From positions 1,550,001 through 1,614,000 of the forward strand of contig CADCXA010000031.1 of assembly GCA_902806565.1 (NCBI GenBank): DNA of 64,000 nucleotides. The letters run 5' to 3'. Origin of the DNA: Hypoxylon rubiginosum (taxonomy: Eukaryota > Ascomycota > Sordariomycetes > Xylariales > Hypoxylaceae). This document shows, piece by piece, positions 45,209 through 61,075 of the stretch. Positions within the stretch are counted from its first letter, which is position 1; every line of letters begins with the position of its first letter. Below the pieces are notes generated by a model that saw nothing but the letters and a program-made list of their open reading frames with translations, did not search any database and was not told the origin of the DNA. A program made the translations under genes and the position numbers.

Positions 45209-46738
45209 TTACGCGATAGGTGCGTAGAAGTTAAACTTCCTCAAGAGGTCGTACTTGTTCTTCAGCGCTAGGAGCTTCTCCTGGCGCCATTGCTCGTAGC
45301 CGTACCAATTCACCGTCTTCTCATCTCCGAATGCGTAATTGACATACGTGTGCAGCCCACTCCTGTTAGTGCCTTCGTATAGAATCTGGCGAAGGTCATT
45401 GCCGAGCTTCGCAGCAGCCCTATCAAGGTCAGGACCGGCAGGCGCGTAGGTAATGAATGGAGCGAGAAGGAGGTTATCGCCTCGGAAAGGGAATGCGGTA
45501 GTTTCCGGGGAGACTGCTTTTACTCCCTGTAGAGAGTACCCTTCAAAAAGAAACAGCGAGTTGTTGAGGGCGGTGTTTTGCTGGGTGGCGGATACGAAGA
45601 GGTCATACGCCTTCCACTGGGCGGCGACGTTGTATGATTCCAGGTCGATGGGGAAGCGTACGTTTACTAGCCCAGCCTTCTGACAGGGCAGCGATTCGTT
45701 TGCGTTGCCGGTCCATGCCGGCAAGTCAGTGTAACTTCCCCCAGCGGCGTCGGTCATAATAGGCCCAAGTTCCTGAAAAGGGGCAGTGTAGGTTGTGTCA
45801 ACAGCAGTGACACCTTCTTGCAAGATATAGAACATGATGACAGGCTATATGGAATATTAGATATTTGAACCGAGCCAGAGGAGACGGACTGCATACCTTG
45901 GCTGGGTCTACATCAGGGTAGTTGAAGAAAAACGAGTAATTTATGATGTCCACGGATTGCGTGCCCAAGTGTTTGTTGATGTTGTCATAAAGGTCCTCAA
46001 CCTTGTCACCTGTAAACAAGAAGCTCGCATAAGCCCAGTCACGGTACTGAATGTCGTAAATCTTGATGGTGGCCGAAGTCACAATTCCGAAGTTGTGACC
46101 GGCGCCCTGCACTGCCCACCACAGGTCGGAGTTCTCGTCCACCGTTTGCGTCGTTCCATCAGCCAATACCATATTCAGTGCGACGAACTGATCCGAGATG
46201 AGGTGATGGCGGCCCTAGAGGAACAGGTGACCACCTCCGACCCCTGGTCCAAAAACGCTGGTGTATTCGCACCCCCCAGTCACTGTCTGCTTTCCGGCGG
46301 CCCACAGCGTATCCGTGACGGTTTTGGACAAAGTGCCACCGCCAACAACCACTGTGTCGCCATCATCAGAAATATCGACGCTGCTCAATCGATTCATCCA
46401 TATTTCGATACCACTTTGCATTTTCCCCACTGTCGTTATGGCACCGTGGCCGCCCGATTGCGCGAGAGAAGGCAAGTTCTTCTCGTTCGCATATTTTACC
46501 TGTGCTTCGATTAACTTGACACAAATTGCGGGGTTCTCTGAAAACAGCTCACAATTGTGGCGACGTCGTCTTCAACTCCAGAGACGACAACGATGTTTAC
46601 ATCGGGAACATCTAGGTTGGACCACCGCGTTGTCGAATTGGTGTAACCCACAGATCCTGGGAGATAGATTTGAGCAGTAGAAGAAAGCCGTGAGCTAAGC
46701 TCACTCGTGTCGATTCTGTCACGAGACCGTTCTAGCAA
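45209..46738 (-). pseudogene. FAD-linked oxidase (berberine-bridge-enzyme type) with an in-frame stop
   Basis: The family oxidises varied substrates through a bicovalently bound FAD. Three minus-strand exons are readable: about 46738-46553, 46499-45897 and 45844-45209, with introns of 53 and 52 nt. FAD-binding motifs are intact: SGGHGAI, GGCEYTSVFGPGVGGGH and GAGHNFGIVTSA. The substrate domain runs to NFYAPIA. Exon 2 has a TAG at 46215-46217 where relatives have the Gln of FLQGR, and translation on both sides is otherwise intact for 201 codons. The first exon has no ATG; a stop lies just upstream at 46748, and no convincing upstream exon is seen. Recent inactivation is likely; a sequencing error or stop readthrough is possible. 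Confidence 0.8.
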
Positions 46739-47192
46739 TAAGGGTAACTACAACGTTGTTCCACGAGGAGCTACAAACCTAACAGCTACAAGCGTCTTGG
46801 TATATACAGGAACAATGGACAAAGAAGCCTATCAGGCCAGGGAGCTCCGCCTCCGATATCCCTGGTGGTGTAAACACCCGATATCGCTATTCCAGGGGTC
46901 ATGATACCTCCTGGATAGTAAGGGCTAAGGTCTGTGTAACAAGACCTAAGTCCTGACAGATTCCTCGATGACAAAGGCTTCCGAGCCAGCTATCTCCAAA
47001 GGTGTTCTGACAGGTGGAAGATAGGCCCCAGGAGGCTAGAGCTGCAATAATTTCCATTTCTGGTGTGGCAGACAGTTTGGAAATAGAGGTTGGTAGGAAT
47101 AAGGTAGGAGGGAAAATCAGAGATATGATATGATGTGAGACACTGACGGGTTTGGGACCTGTTTTAGTTTGGTTACCCACAGGGCTCTAATG
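46739..47192. other. Border DNA between the oxidase and the large AT block
   Basis: 454 bp of normal composition with several small palindromes (for example GGTGTAAACACC near 46870). It should contain the oxidase promoter and any missing first exon, but no good donor-bearing exon is visible. Confidence 0.4.
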
Positions 47193-47207
47193 GAAATAAC
47201 TCGAATT
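47193..47207 (+). repeat. Left 15-bp inverted repeat at the AT-block border
   Basis: GAAATAACTCGAATT, exactly matched in inverted orientation at 62773-62787. Two bases immediately outside differ by transitions only (TG against CA), and the two beyond them match (AA). Confidence 0.7.
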
Positions 47208-48048
47208 TTAATATGTAAACCCCGGGGTGGGTATTAAGGTGTGTAAAACTACGCTAGGCTTAAGCTTATTTAATTATTAGATATTTAGTTATTATTATTA
47301 TATTAAATTTAATTTTTATTTAAATTAATTAATATTTATATTTTTAAATAGCTTTTTAAAATATAAAAATAATAATATAAATTATATTTTATATAGTTTT
47401 TATTTTATTAAATTATTTATAAATATAATAAAAGATATTTATTAAAGTTATTATATAACTTTTTTTAGTTAATATTAAGGTTTTTTTATTAAAAAAATAA
47501 GGTTTTATAATTTTTTTTTTATTTATTTATTAGTTTATTAATTATTTATTAATTTAAATAATATTATAATTAAATTATATATTAATTTAAAAATTATATT
47601 ATTAAAAAGTTTTTAATTAAATAAAATTTTATATTTAAGTTATATTTATAAAATTATTAATAATATTAAAATTTATAAAATAATATTTTAAAAAAAAAAT
47701 AAACTTTAAATTTTAATAATAAAAAACAAATAAAAATAAAAGATTTATTATATTAATAAACTTATATAATAATTTATATATAAATTTATATTTATATAAT
47801 ATTAAATAATAAATTTTATAAGTTTTATTATATAAATAAAACTTATATATATAAAAATATATTATATATAATATATAATTATTTAATATATAAATTTATT
47901 ATATATTAATTTATATATATAAATATAAATATATTATTAAACGTAAAATACCAGCTTAAATAATATATAATAACTTTTATTTATATAATTTTATAATTTA
48001 TTTAAAGTTTAATAAATTTTTTTTCTTTTTTTTTTTAAGAAAAAAAAA

Positions 48049-48101
48049 AGCCCCGAAGCCCCCCCCCCTTCCCCTAAACCCCCCACCCCCTCCCGCCCTT
48101 T
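48049..48101 (+). other. C-rich island inside the AT block
   Basis: A roughly 50-base cytosine-rich tract, nearly free of G, sits in DNA that is otherwise almost all A/T. Its cytosines lie nearly all in CpC, CpT or CpG steps, which RIP spares; only one CpA is visible. Confidence 0.7.
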
Positions 48102-51100
48102 TACTTTTTTTTTAATTAGCTTTTATCTTCTTTTTATAAAATACGTATAAACTAATATATAGTTAAGGTTTTATTTTCTTATTTAAGCGGCGGGCTTTTA
48201 TAAAAAAAAAACACGATATAATAATTTTTATAAAAACCGATGTTTTTTTTTTTTTTTTAAATAAATATAAAAGCTTAAGTTTTAAAAGTTTTAATTAATT
48301 TTATTATTTTTTATATTATATTTTTTATTAGTTATAATTATAAATTATATTAAAATAAATTTATAATAATATTATTAATTTAATTATTATTTTTATAAAA
48401 GTTAAATTTTAAAATTTTTAAGTTATTATTTTTATTTAAATATTTTATTTAATATAAAATTTTTATAAGTTTAAAATTTTTTTTTAATATTATAATATAA
48501 ATAAAAAATAGTTTTTTTAAAATATAAATTATATATTTTATTTTATAAATATATTTTTTATTTAATTATTTATAAATATAATTAATATAATAAATAAAAT
48601 ATTTTTATATAATATTAATTTTATTTATATTTTTATTAATTATTTATTTATATTTTAACTAGGTTTAATAGTTAAAAAATATATAAATATAAAAATAATA
48701 AGTGTTTAATAAAAATATTAATATAATATTAATTATTTAATTTAATAAAAATTATAATTTAATAAATATTTTATAATTAAATAATATTTAAATGTTATAT
48801 TAAATAAATTAAAATAAAAATAAGTTTAAAGTTATATAAATACGTTTAAAAAAAAAGCAGTTAATAAATTAAATTAAAATTATATTAAGTTTATTATTAA
48901 AATAAAAAGTTTAGATTATAAAATTAATTATTTTTAAGTTTAAAAAACTATTTAATTAAATTTTTATTTAATATTTAAAATTTATTATTATAATTATATT
49001 TATTATTATATATCTTAAAATAATATTTTTAAATATATAGTTAAATTATATATTATAGTTTTTTTTAAGGTTATATTTAAAGTTTATACGGCGAAATTAC
49101 CATTTATTTAAATAATATTTTTAAAATAAAACTAATAAATTTTAAAAGTTTAAATTATATATATTATTTTTATTTTAAATTAAATAATATATTTATTAAT
49201 GTTAATATTTAAAGTAATAATTAAGATATTAATTATAATTATTATAATTATAATTACGTTAGTATTTTTAATAATTTAGTTTCCTCGACTTATTATTTAA
49301 AAATTATTAATAATAGAAATAAAATAAATATAAAATCTAGATTTTATTTTAATATTTTTTTATTATAATTATATTAAAATATTTAACGTATTAAATATAA
49401 TAATTTATATAATTTATATAAATAAATAAATAATAAAAAAATATAATTTAAGTTATTAAATTAATTATAGTTTAAGTTTTTAATATAAGTATTAATAAAT
49501 AATAGTATTTTTAAGGTTTTAAAACTATTATAAAAAAAATGTTATTTAATAATATTAATATTAAATATATACTTTCTTTAAATTATTTCCACATTTAGTT
49601 TTAATAAATTTTTTTATTTTATTAAAAAAGTTTTATTTTTATAGTATTTAAATATAATAATATAAGTTATATAATATATATATTATTTTATTTATATATT
49701 AAAATCTTAATATTAAATTATTTATATTATTTATAATTTTAATAAGTTTAATATATTATATTATAACTTTTTTTATTAAAATTATTTATATTATTTTTAA
49801 CTTAACATTTATATATAATTTTTTTAAAAAGTAAATTATTTTTATTTATTATATAATTATATAATATATTAATTATATTTTTATTATTATTTTATATTTA
49901 TTTTTATTTTTATTTTATAATTAGGTAAATATTTATATAAAATAAATCTATTTATATTATATATAAATTAAATTTAATAAGGTTATTTTTAAAATAAAAA
50001 AATAATAAATAAATAATTTTTTTTATTATAAGTTTATATAATATTATTTTTAAATGTTATTTAATTTATAAAAACTTTTTAAATACATTTATTTTTTAAG
50101 TAAAATAATAATATTAAATTTTTATTCTTAGTTAAAATTAAGTATTTTTATTTTATTAAAATGTTTATATTTTTTTTATTTATTTTTATAGTATATTTCT
50201 ATAATTTTCTTATTTAATTTATCTAAACGTTTTATTTTTAACCTTATTTTTACAAATAAATATAATTTTATATATTACTTTAAATTTATTAATAATAATA
50301 AATAAATATTATTAAATTTTATAACTTATAATAACTAAATATATATAAATATAAAATCAGCTTTTTTAATTATTAATTATTTTTCTATTAAATTAAAATA
50401 TATTTTTTATAATATTTACTTTTAAATTTTATAATTTATTATAATAAAAGTTAATATTAATATAAAACCTGTTTAATTAAATAATCTATTATTTATTATT
50501 ATTAATATTATATTTATAACATTAATTATTTTTAGGAAAATTAAAAGAAATCCTTTTTTTAAATTATTTAAATAAAAACTTTTTATAATTTTAAATAATA
50601 TAAAAATTACTTTAAGTAATTTTATAAATATTAAAATATTTAGTTTAACTAGTTAAGTAATTATATCGATATTTAATAAAAAAAATTTAACTGTATATTT
50701 TATATTATTTATTATTTTTAATCCTTAATAAAAGTTTTTTATTAAAAATACTGGTATTTTTTTTATAAATATAAAATACACTAATATTTTTATATTTAAT
50801 AAATTTATTATTTTAAAAGCTTTTTATAAAGCGACGGTTTTATTAAAAAGTTTTAATTTATAATAAAAAAAAAAAATATAAACCATTTAATTTTATTGTT
50901 TTATAAAAATTATAATAACTTATAAATTAATAAAATATTATATATTATTTAATAATATAATAACTTTTATATTATTATTAAAAATAATATCTTTTAGTTA
51001 TATTAATTTTAAATTAAATAAATATATATTTTTATTAATTTATTTATTATTTTTTAAGCGTTTTAATAATAACGTGTATTTTAAGTTTTATGTTTTTATT

Positions 51101-54100
51101 TATTAAATTAAAATAATTATTAATATAAATTTCTTTTAAAGTTAATAATTAAAATAATACTTGTTTATTATTTTAATATTAAACAATTTTTTTAATTTTT
51201 TTAATATTTTTTTACTGGTAAATTTTTTTTTATAAAATAATAAAAAGTTATTAATTAGTTTAAATTATATAAAGTTTTTAAAAAGTATAATAATTAAAAC
51301 TTTATTAAAGTTTTTATTAAACTAGTTATATATATATTAAAATTAAAAGTAAATTTATTAAAAACTTTTATTAAATAATATATTATATTTATTTATAATA
51401 AAAATATTAACATCTTTTAATATTATAGTTTTTTTTTTAAATAACTTAAGTTAATTATTTAATGTTAATTTAATTATTAAATATATTATAATATTATTAA
51501 AAAAAAAACGTTAAATATTTTAAAATAATAATTACTTTTATTTTATTTAAAGTTTTTTTATTTTAAAATACTTTTATAATTATTTTTATAACTTTATTTT
51601 TTTTTATTTTATTAATATTACTAAGAAAATAATATAATTAGGGCTTATTATTTATAAACTAATTATTATTATTAAATTTAATAACTTTTTTAATATTAAT
51701 TTCGTTTAATTTTTAAAAAATTAAATTAATATTAATAAGTTATTTTTTATTATAAATTTTTTAAACAGTTAATATTTTACTATATTCGGCTTATATTAAA
51801 CTAAAATTAAAATTAACTATAATTTTTATTAATTAATAATTTAATATTTGGTTTTTTAAATAATATATTATTATAAGTTTATTATTTATTCTTATAAATT
51901 AATTATTTTAAAATAATTAATACTTTTTTTATTTACTATGTATATTACTAGTTATTTAATAGTTAATAAATTATTAATTTAATTCACTAGTTATTTTTTA
52001 TAATTTTATATTATTTAATTAAATTAAGTTATTTTTTTATATTTTAACATTATTATTTATAACTATAAAAAGGTAAGTATATAGTTTATTTAATTTTATT
52101 TTAATAATATTAACATCGTTTTTTATTAACTAAAAATAATTAAGTTTTAATATTATAAAAATATTTAATATTTTTATATTTTTTTTAGTTTTAAAAAAAC
52201 AAGTTATATTTTTTACACTGGTTTTAAATATTAGTGCTCCTTTTTATAAAGTCTTTTTTATATATAATATAATATTACAAAAAAAGATATAAAATATTTT
52301 AAAATCTTTTAATTTTTTATTATTTTTATTTTTTTTATTATTATTATTATTAGTGTTATATTTTTTTTTATTAAAATTATTTTTTAGATTTTTAAAACCA
52401 TTTATATTAAACTTCCCACCCTAGTTTTTTTTATTTAAAATAATATTATTTTTAGATTTTTTTAAAAAATTAAAATTATAATTAATATTTTAAAAATAAA
52501 AAAAAAAATTTTAACTAAAATTTTTTTATATTTATAATAATATATTACATTTAATTAATAAGAACTTTTCTTAAAATATAAATAAAGTTAATTAAATTAT
52601 TAAAGTTTAATAATAAATGTTATTTTTTTTAAAGTTTAATAAGTAAATATTTAATAATATTAAAATATATACACTTATTTTTAGTAAAATTTATTAATAA
52701 TATTTTCTTATATATAATAAGCTTTTAAACTTAATATAATATTTTATTTATTTTTTAAACTTTTTAATAACTTAAATAAAAAAAATATAATTATAAAAAT
52801 ATAAATATTAAAAAACTAAACTTTAATATTAATATACTTAAAATATAAATAATATTACTTTATTATTTATAATTAATATTATTTTATTTAAGATTATTTT
52901 TTTATTATTTTTTAATATTTTAAAAGTTAACTTTCTTAGGTATTTTTATTGTTAATATATTATAAAATATATAATATTATAATATAATTAACATTAGTTA
53001 TTTATTAAAAAATAAAATATATTATATTTAAATATATAGTTGTAAATATTAATTACTAATAGTTTTTTTTCTAAGTGTATTTTATTTAATATTTTTATTA
53101 TTAAATTATAAATTATTTTATTAGAATTTATATTATTAATATTAATAAATTAAAGTTACTTTTTTAACTTATTTAATTTAATAACTATAAATATTATTTT
53201 ATTAACTATTAATATTTTAAATTTTATTATATAGTTTATTATATAATATATAAATGTTATTAATTTTTTTTTAGTAAAAATAAAAATATAGTTATAATTA
53301 TAATATAAAATTATAATAATTACTTTATTTTATTAAATATAATTAACTAATTTTTATTTTAAATATAAAACGTTATTTTATAATATTATATATAATATTA
53401 TAGTTTAAAACTAGTTAAACTAATATTTTTTTTTAAATTAATAGTTTTTTTTTTTAAAGATTTTATTTTTATTTTTATTATATTTAAAATATATTATAAT
53501 ATAATAATGTTTTTAAGAAAACGTGGCGATATAATAAATTTCGTTTTTTTATTTTTCTTTTAATTTATTTAAATTTTCTTTTAATTTATCTAATAGATTA
53601 AAATAATTTAAACCTAAAATTATTTTTTTTTATTTAAACTTTTTAAAATTAACATTTTTTTAAAAATATATGTTAATTTATTTAATAAATTTATTAACTT
53701 CTTTTTAATTTTTTAATATTATTAAATTATTTAGTAATTTTTTTATATTAATATTACTAAAAAACTATAAAAAGTTATAAAAATAAAAAACGTTATATTA
53801 ATTAATCTTTATTATTTTAAAATAATAATTAACTGGTTTAAAAGTTTTATTCTTAGTAAATAAATGAATAATTTTATTTAAAAATATTTTAATATATTAA
53901 TAAAATTATATAACTAAAATAACTGGATTTTAATTAATTTTTTTTAATTTATTTTAATATTTATTAAGTAAATGTTATTTTAATTTTTATTTTATTTATT
54001 AATAATATTTTAAACTACGAAATTTTCTTTTTATTTTAACGTATACTGGTAATAATAAATTATTTAAATTAATAATATATTAAATAACTAAAAGTTTAAT

Positions 54101-57100
54101 ATTAACTATAAAACTTTTTAATTTTTCTTGTTATTATATCTTTTTTTTATTAAATAATAGTTACTAGCAACTAAATATATTTAGTTTATTTAAGATTTTT
54201 TATATATATAAATTATTAATTTTTTATTTATTTTTAAGTTTTTTACCGGTTTTTAAAAACTTTTTTAAAATTATTATTTATAATATTTTTTTAATTTCTT
54301 TAAATAATTTTTTTATTATTTAAATTTTATTGATTTTATTACTATTATTTTTAATTATTTTATTAAATATAAAAAATAAAAATATAAAATTAGTTATTAT
54401 TATAACACTATGTTATTATAATTTAATTATAACTTAATTATAAAAATCTATTAATAATAAAAAATCTATAAAAAATTATTTAAATAATATATTATATATT
54501 TTAATATTAAAATTCTTTTTATTATTTATTTTTATTAATTAAGCTTTTTTTTTTATTAAAATAAAACCATTTAAACTATATGGTAAAATTTTAATAAATA
54601 TTACTAGGAAATAACTAGGATTTTATATATTAAAATAATAGTTTTTAAATTTTACTTTAAAATAAAGTCGATTGTTAATTAATTTTTTAATAATAATTTT
54701 TTAGTTAACTTTATTATAATTTAAATTTTTTATATATTATTAAAGTAATTTTTAGATAAATTAAACTTTTTTAATATTATTTAATTAATTTTTTAGTAAT
54801 AAAAAAAAACTAATAATATAATTATTTATAAAATGTTATTATTAATATTATTATTATTAATATAATATACTATATTATTTAATTAGTTATAAATATATAT
54901 TTATTTTTAATTATTAATGTTTTTATTAATATTATTAATATTTATAAAATCGTTATTAATATTTATAAAATTATTATTTTTAACATTTATTTTTATAAGA
55001 TTTTATATTTTTATTATAATTTAAAAATTATTACGATTAATAAATAAATCTTTTTATTAAAATATATTAATAACATTTTTATAAGAATTTTTATAGGTTA
55101 TTAAATTATTATTAAGTTTAATTTTATTAAACATAAAAAAAAGGTTTTAAAATTAAAATATATAAATTAAATATTTTACTATTTTCTTTTTAATATTATT
55201 AATATAAGTAATATTTTTTAATATATTAAATAAAATAATTTTATCCTTATTACTTTATATATTTTAAAATATATTATTTAGTTTAATATTAACATATTAA
55301 TAATTATTTATTATTAATTACTTTAATATTTTTATTATTATTAACTTTTAATAAATTAATATAAAAATTAAATTCTTAATCTTAGGTTTTTTTTTATTAT
55401 AATATATAATATATATTTTATTAAATATAAATTATAATTATTATAATAAAATTTTTATAACATTATATAAATTATTAATAATTATTATAATATATTTTAA
55501 TATTTTTTTATAAAACGTGCTAGTTATTTAATTAATTTTTAAATTAATATTAAGTTTTATTATTATATTAAAAGTAACGTTTAATAATAAAAACTTTTTT
55601 TTTAATAAATAAAGCTTTTTTAATTAAGAAGGGTAAAAATAATTATAAAAAACTAACAGTATTTTTTATTAATAAGATAATAATATTAGTTTTTTTTTAA
55701 TAATAAAGGAATAAATATAATAAATAAAAACCATTTTTATATTTTAAAGAAAATATTTTTTATAATTTAAATAATAAATCTTATTATTTAAATTAGTAGA
55801 AAAAAAAATCTTAAATTATTATAAAAAAGAATTTAAAAATTATTCCTAAAAAACTATATTTAAATCGTTAACTATATATTAAATAAGATAAATTTAACAT
55901 TATTTTAAAAATAATTTATTAAAAGTTTAAATAACTTTTTAATAGTTTTAAATAATTTATAATATATAATAATTTAATATTAAGTTTATAAATAAATATA
56001 ATTTAAATATAAACTTCTTAACTTAAAAATTATCTTTTAAATTAACTAAAAAAGTTTTTAAAACTTATTTAATATTAAATACATCTATTAAAAAGTTTTA
56101 ATTATTTAAATAAAAAAAATTATTAATTTTAAAACTATTATTAAAATTTAAATTATATTAATATCTAAAGATTTAAAATTTAAATTAATATAATTTAATT
56201 AATTAATTAACATTATAATGGTTAAAACTTTAAATATACTAATAATTAAATAATTAAAAACTAAATATTTTATATAACTATATATTATTATTAAATTCTA
56301 GTTTATATTTTAGTTAAAATTTTAATTAATATTTTAATTAACGTTTTAATTAACATTTTAATTAAAACCAAAACTAAAATTAAAATTAAACTTAATATTA
56401 ATTTTAAATTTAATATTTAAGTTTATATATTATAACTTAAAATTTATATTAAAAAAAAATTATTATATGTTAAATATTTACTATTAAAATTTATATATTT
56501 AAACTTACTTTATAATAATAATTATTTAATTAATAATAATATTTTAATATAATTATTTAACGTTATAACTTTAAACTGTTATATTATAAATTAAAAACAT
56601 TATATAGTTTTTAAAAATATAATAAACTTATATAAATTATAAATTTTTTAATACTATAAATATTTTATAATATATAATATTACCTACTTTATATTAAACG
56701 TTTATTTAAAAATAACAATAAATAATATAAACTTATTTAATATATTAACAAAGTTTTATTTAAATTAAATATTATAATTTTTTATATAAATTTTACTATA
56801 AATAATAACCTTATATAACTTTAAATATTTTAATTAATTAAATATTTTAAACTATTTAATTATTTAAATATATTATTAAACTATAAATAAAATAAAAACC
56901 TATTAACTTTTCTTTATAAAATTAAACGAAAATATAAAAACTTTTTAAATAGTAAAAATAAATATATATATATAAATATTTAATTATATTTAAATTAAAA
57001 TATTAAATGTCTTAGTTTTTTTTTTATTAATAAATATATATTTTTATAAATATAAAACATTTATAAACTTAAAATATAATTAAATATATTATTCGGTTAT

Positions 57101-60100
57101 AATTAAAGTAACTATTTAATAATTTTTTTTTACTATTTTTTAATTAAAAATACTAAAACTTTATAAATAATAAATATAAATATATTAATATTTAACTTAA
57201 TATATATTAAAGTTTTAATTTAATTATTTTTTTTATTTATATTTTAATAAAAATACTAAAACTTTATAATAAATAATAATAATAAATTTATATATATATT
57301 TAAGTATATATTTAATATAATATTAGTTAAACTAATAATTATTTAAATTTTTTACTAAACTAAAATTTAAACTTAAATAAACTTATTTATACTATAATAA
57401 AATATTAAAATAATATATTTTATAAGTTTCTAGCTTATAAATTATTAATTTAAAATTAAATAAATAATAATAATTTAATATTAATAAACTTCTAACTAAT
57501 AAATAAAATAAATAAAAACTATATAATATTATTATAATTAAATGATTAAATTAAAAGTAAAGTAAATATAAAATTAAAAATATAAAAATAATCTAATATT
57601 AATAACCTTTTTAAAAATTAAATATAACATTTAAAAACTGTTTAATATAATTATAGTTAAATAATAATAATATTTAATTAATATCTAATAAATTTAATAA
57701 TTTTTAAATAAATAACAATAAAATTAAAACACTAAATAATATATATAAAATATATAAATATAATTATAAATAACTTAAATATATAAAAAATATTAATTAA
57801 ATAGTTTCTAATAATATAACTTTTAATATTTACAATTAAATAATTTATTTTATAAAATTAAATTAATAAGAAATTTTTTTTAAAGTTTTTTTTTTTATAT
57901 TTTTTATTACTTTAATAAATATTAAGTAACGTTAAAATTTATCTAATTTATATAATTTAATTATAAATAGTAATTAATTAGTTTTTTTCCTTTGTTTTTT
58001 TTATTTATATAATATTTAATTAATTATTATTAAATATAACTTTAAATATAATTCTTATATAAAAAAAATTTCGCTTATTTATATAACAAATAAATAACAA
58101 AAGATTTTTTAGTAAATTAATTTTTATAAATAAATAATAAATATTTAAATATATCCTTTCTTTTTTTAACGAATTTTATTTTTTTAATTATTATTTATAT
58201 TATTTATTTTTTTTATCGTTTATATATTTAACTTTTATTATTATTTTTACTTATAGTATTTTTATTATATTTTTATTTAACTTTTTAACCACTTTTATTA
58301 AATTAAATAATATTTAAAAGTTTTTTAATATAAATTTAAATATTAATTTCACCAGTTATATTATTTTATTAAAGAAATCTAATAAAAACTTTTAATTTAT
58401 TAAGTTTAAAAATACCATTATTATCTTTTATATTAATGTAAAAAATTACATTAAAATTAATTTTAACATTATATTATAATTTATAAATATATTAATACTT
58501 ATTTTAGTATATTTTTTTAGCTTAAACGAATTTAAATATTATAAAAATAATGTTTTAAATATTTATAACTTTTTTTATTTTTAAGGATTTAAAACTAAAT
58601 CTTAAAATAATTTTAACAAAGATTTTAATTAGTATTATTTATTATTAATATTAATAAATAATATATAAATATAAGTATTATAATAATAATAAATTAAATA
58701 AAAACTTTTATAATAAGTTAATTTAAAATATAATAAATATAATATTTAACTAATTAATTTAAAAGATATTTTAATTTTAAAAAAATAAATTAAATGTAAC
58801 TTTTTTAGTTAAATATATACTTTTAAGTTTTTATAACTTAATTTAAAGTTAAAAGTTATTTAATTTTTATAAAAATATAATATATTTATTAAGATCTAGT
58901 ATTTTTTAAATAAAAATACTAAATTAAACTTACTTAAAATAATAATAAAAAATAATTACTTCTTTTATATTTATTTATTATTTAACTAATTTATTAAAAA
59001 GCGATATTTTAAATTAATTAATAATATAAAATGGTTAAAATTTATTAAAAGTAAATATATTTATTATATAAACCGTATTATAATTTAGTTAAATTTTAAT
59101 TTAATCTTTTAAATAAAATATAAAACTGGCACGTTTTTAAATTAATATTTTATACTAATAGTTACTTTTATATTACTTTTTTTAATTTTTAATATTAAAA
59201 ATTCTAAATAATTATTATAAATAATATTTATTCTTATTATTAACTAAAAAACTAAATTAACTTAAAAACTTTAATAGTTTTTAACTAGAAAAACTACTAT
59301 AAAAAAAGCTAAATAAAAACGTAATATTATTAAAAATATAAGAAAAAATAAATTTATTAAAAAAACTAAACTTATTAAAAAGCCTGTTATTAAAAAAAAT
59401 AAAAAATTAAATAAAGCCGTATTTATTCACGAAATTTTTAATAATAATAATAAAAAAAACTTTAAAATTAAATCTTAATTAAAAGATATAAATTTAAAAG
59501 ATAAAAATCCAAGTAATATTATTTTTATTAAAATAATAAAGCGTAAATTTTTTTAAATAAATAATAATATATAATTTATAATACTTTTAAAATTTTAATT
59601 TAATTTAAATATATTAATAAAATTATAATATATAGCTAATAATATAAATAAAAAATTAAAAAACGGTAAATATTATTAATTTTAATTTTAAATATAAATA
59701 AAAACCTTTTTTTTTAATATTTTTATTTCTTTAATTTATATTTTTATTTTTTTAATTTATATACATTTATTTTAAACTTTAATAAAAACTTTTTTTATAA
59801 CTTAATAACTTAATTTTTTAATTACACTTTTTAAACATTTAAAAAGCTTTATTTTTATTTAATTTATATTAATTTTTATAAATAATATAAATATATTTTA
59901 TTTTATTATATAATTTTTTTAAACTAAAAGTTTAAATAAAAAATAAATAACATTTTTAATTTTTATTTATAATTTAATGTTATATATAAAAAGTAAGTAA
60001 GAGATATTATTTATTTAAAAAAATAAAAAAATAAAAACTATTAATATATTATTAAATAATTTATTTAAAAAATAATGTTATTATTTATTTGTTTTAATTA

Positions 60101-60552
60101 TATTTTAACTTTTAATTAAAAATATATTAAAAAATACTAATTAAAATATAACATTGTTTTTTAATAATAAATTTATAATTTTATTAATAAATTTTATAGG
60201 TTTTAAAGTAATTTATTATATAAAAAATTCCTTATAGTTTATAATATTTAAATTATTAATTACTATATTATTAATAAAACGAAATATTAATAATATTAAT
60301 TTTATATTAATTATAAATAAAGAAATTAATTAAAGTTATAATGTTAATTTATTATATTTTATAATAGTTTTAAACTTAACGTTATATTTTATAAAAAAAT
60401 ATACTTAATATAATATTAAAAAAAATTATATAAACTTAATGTTATTATTAAATAAAAAAATTTATCGCTTAAAATAAAATATAATATTTAGTTTTATTTT
60501 ATAATTTTAATTTAAATTATATAAAAATTAAAATTACTTTTTAAAGTAATTT

Positions 60553-60584
<32 letters not shown>

Positions 60585-61075
60585 GTTATTTAAATTGTTA
60601 AAATAATTAATAAAACGTTAATAATAAATAAAATTAATAAAAATAATATTAAATTTAAATTTATCTATATTAGTATTTAAATTAAAATTATATAAAAATT
60701 CTAAATTATTTTTATTAAAATCAACTTAATTATAAAACTATTTATTACTAATAAATAAATTAAATTTAAACTTTTTATAATATTTAGTTAATATTAATTT
60801 ATTTAAAAAAACACGGTGTTTTTATATTAAAACAAGTTTAATAATATAAAAAGTAATAATTTTCTTTTTTTATTTTATAATTAATATTAATTTTAAATAA
60901 AAAATTAAGAATATAAAATAAATAAAAAAATACTTTAAAGAAACTTTAATTAAAAAAAAAATAAGTTTCTTATAAAATAATTAATATATTTTAAAAATAA
61001 TATTAAAACTTTTATTAACACCGTAAAAAATATAATAAACTAGTTAATAATTAATAAAAAAATTAAAAGTTACTT

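Noticed and set aside
46190..46218. Short intron removing the TAG in the FAD oxidase
   Set aside because: The only nearby GT..AG choice is about 27 nt, far below normal fungal intron size, and it would delete the conserved GGGH motif.
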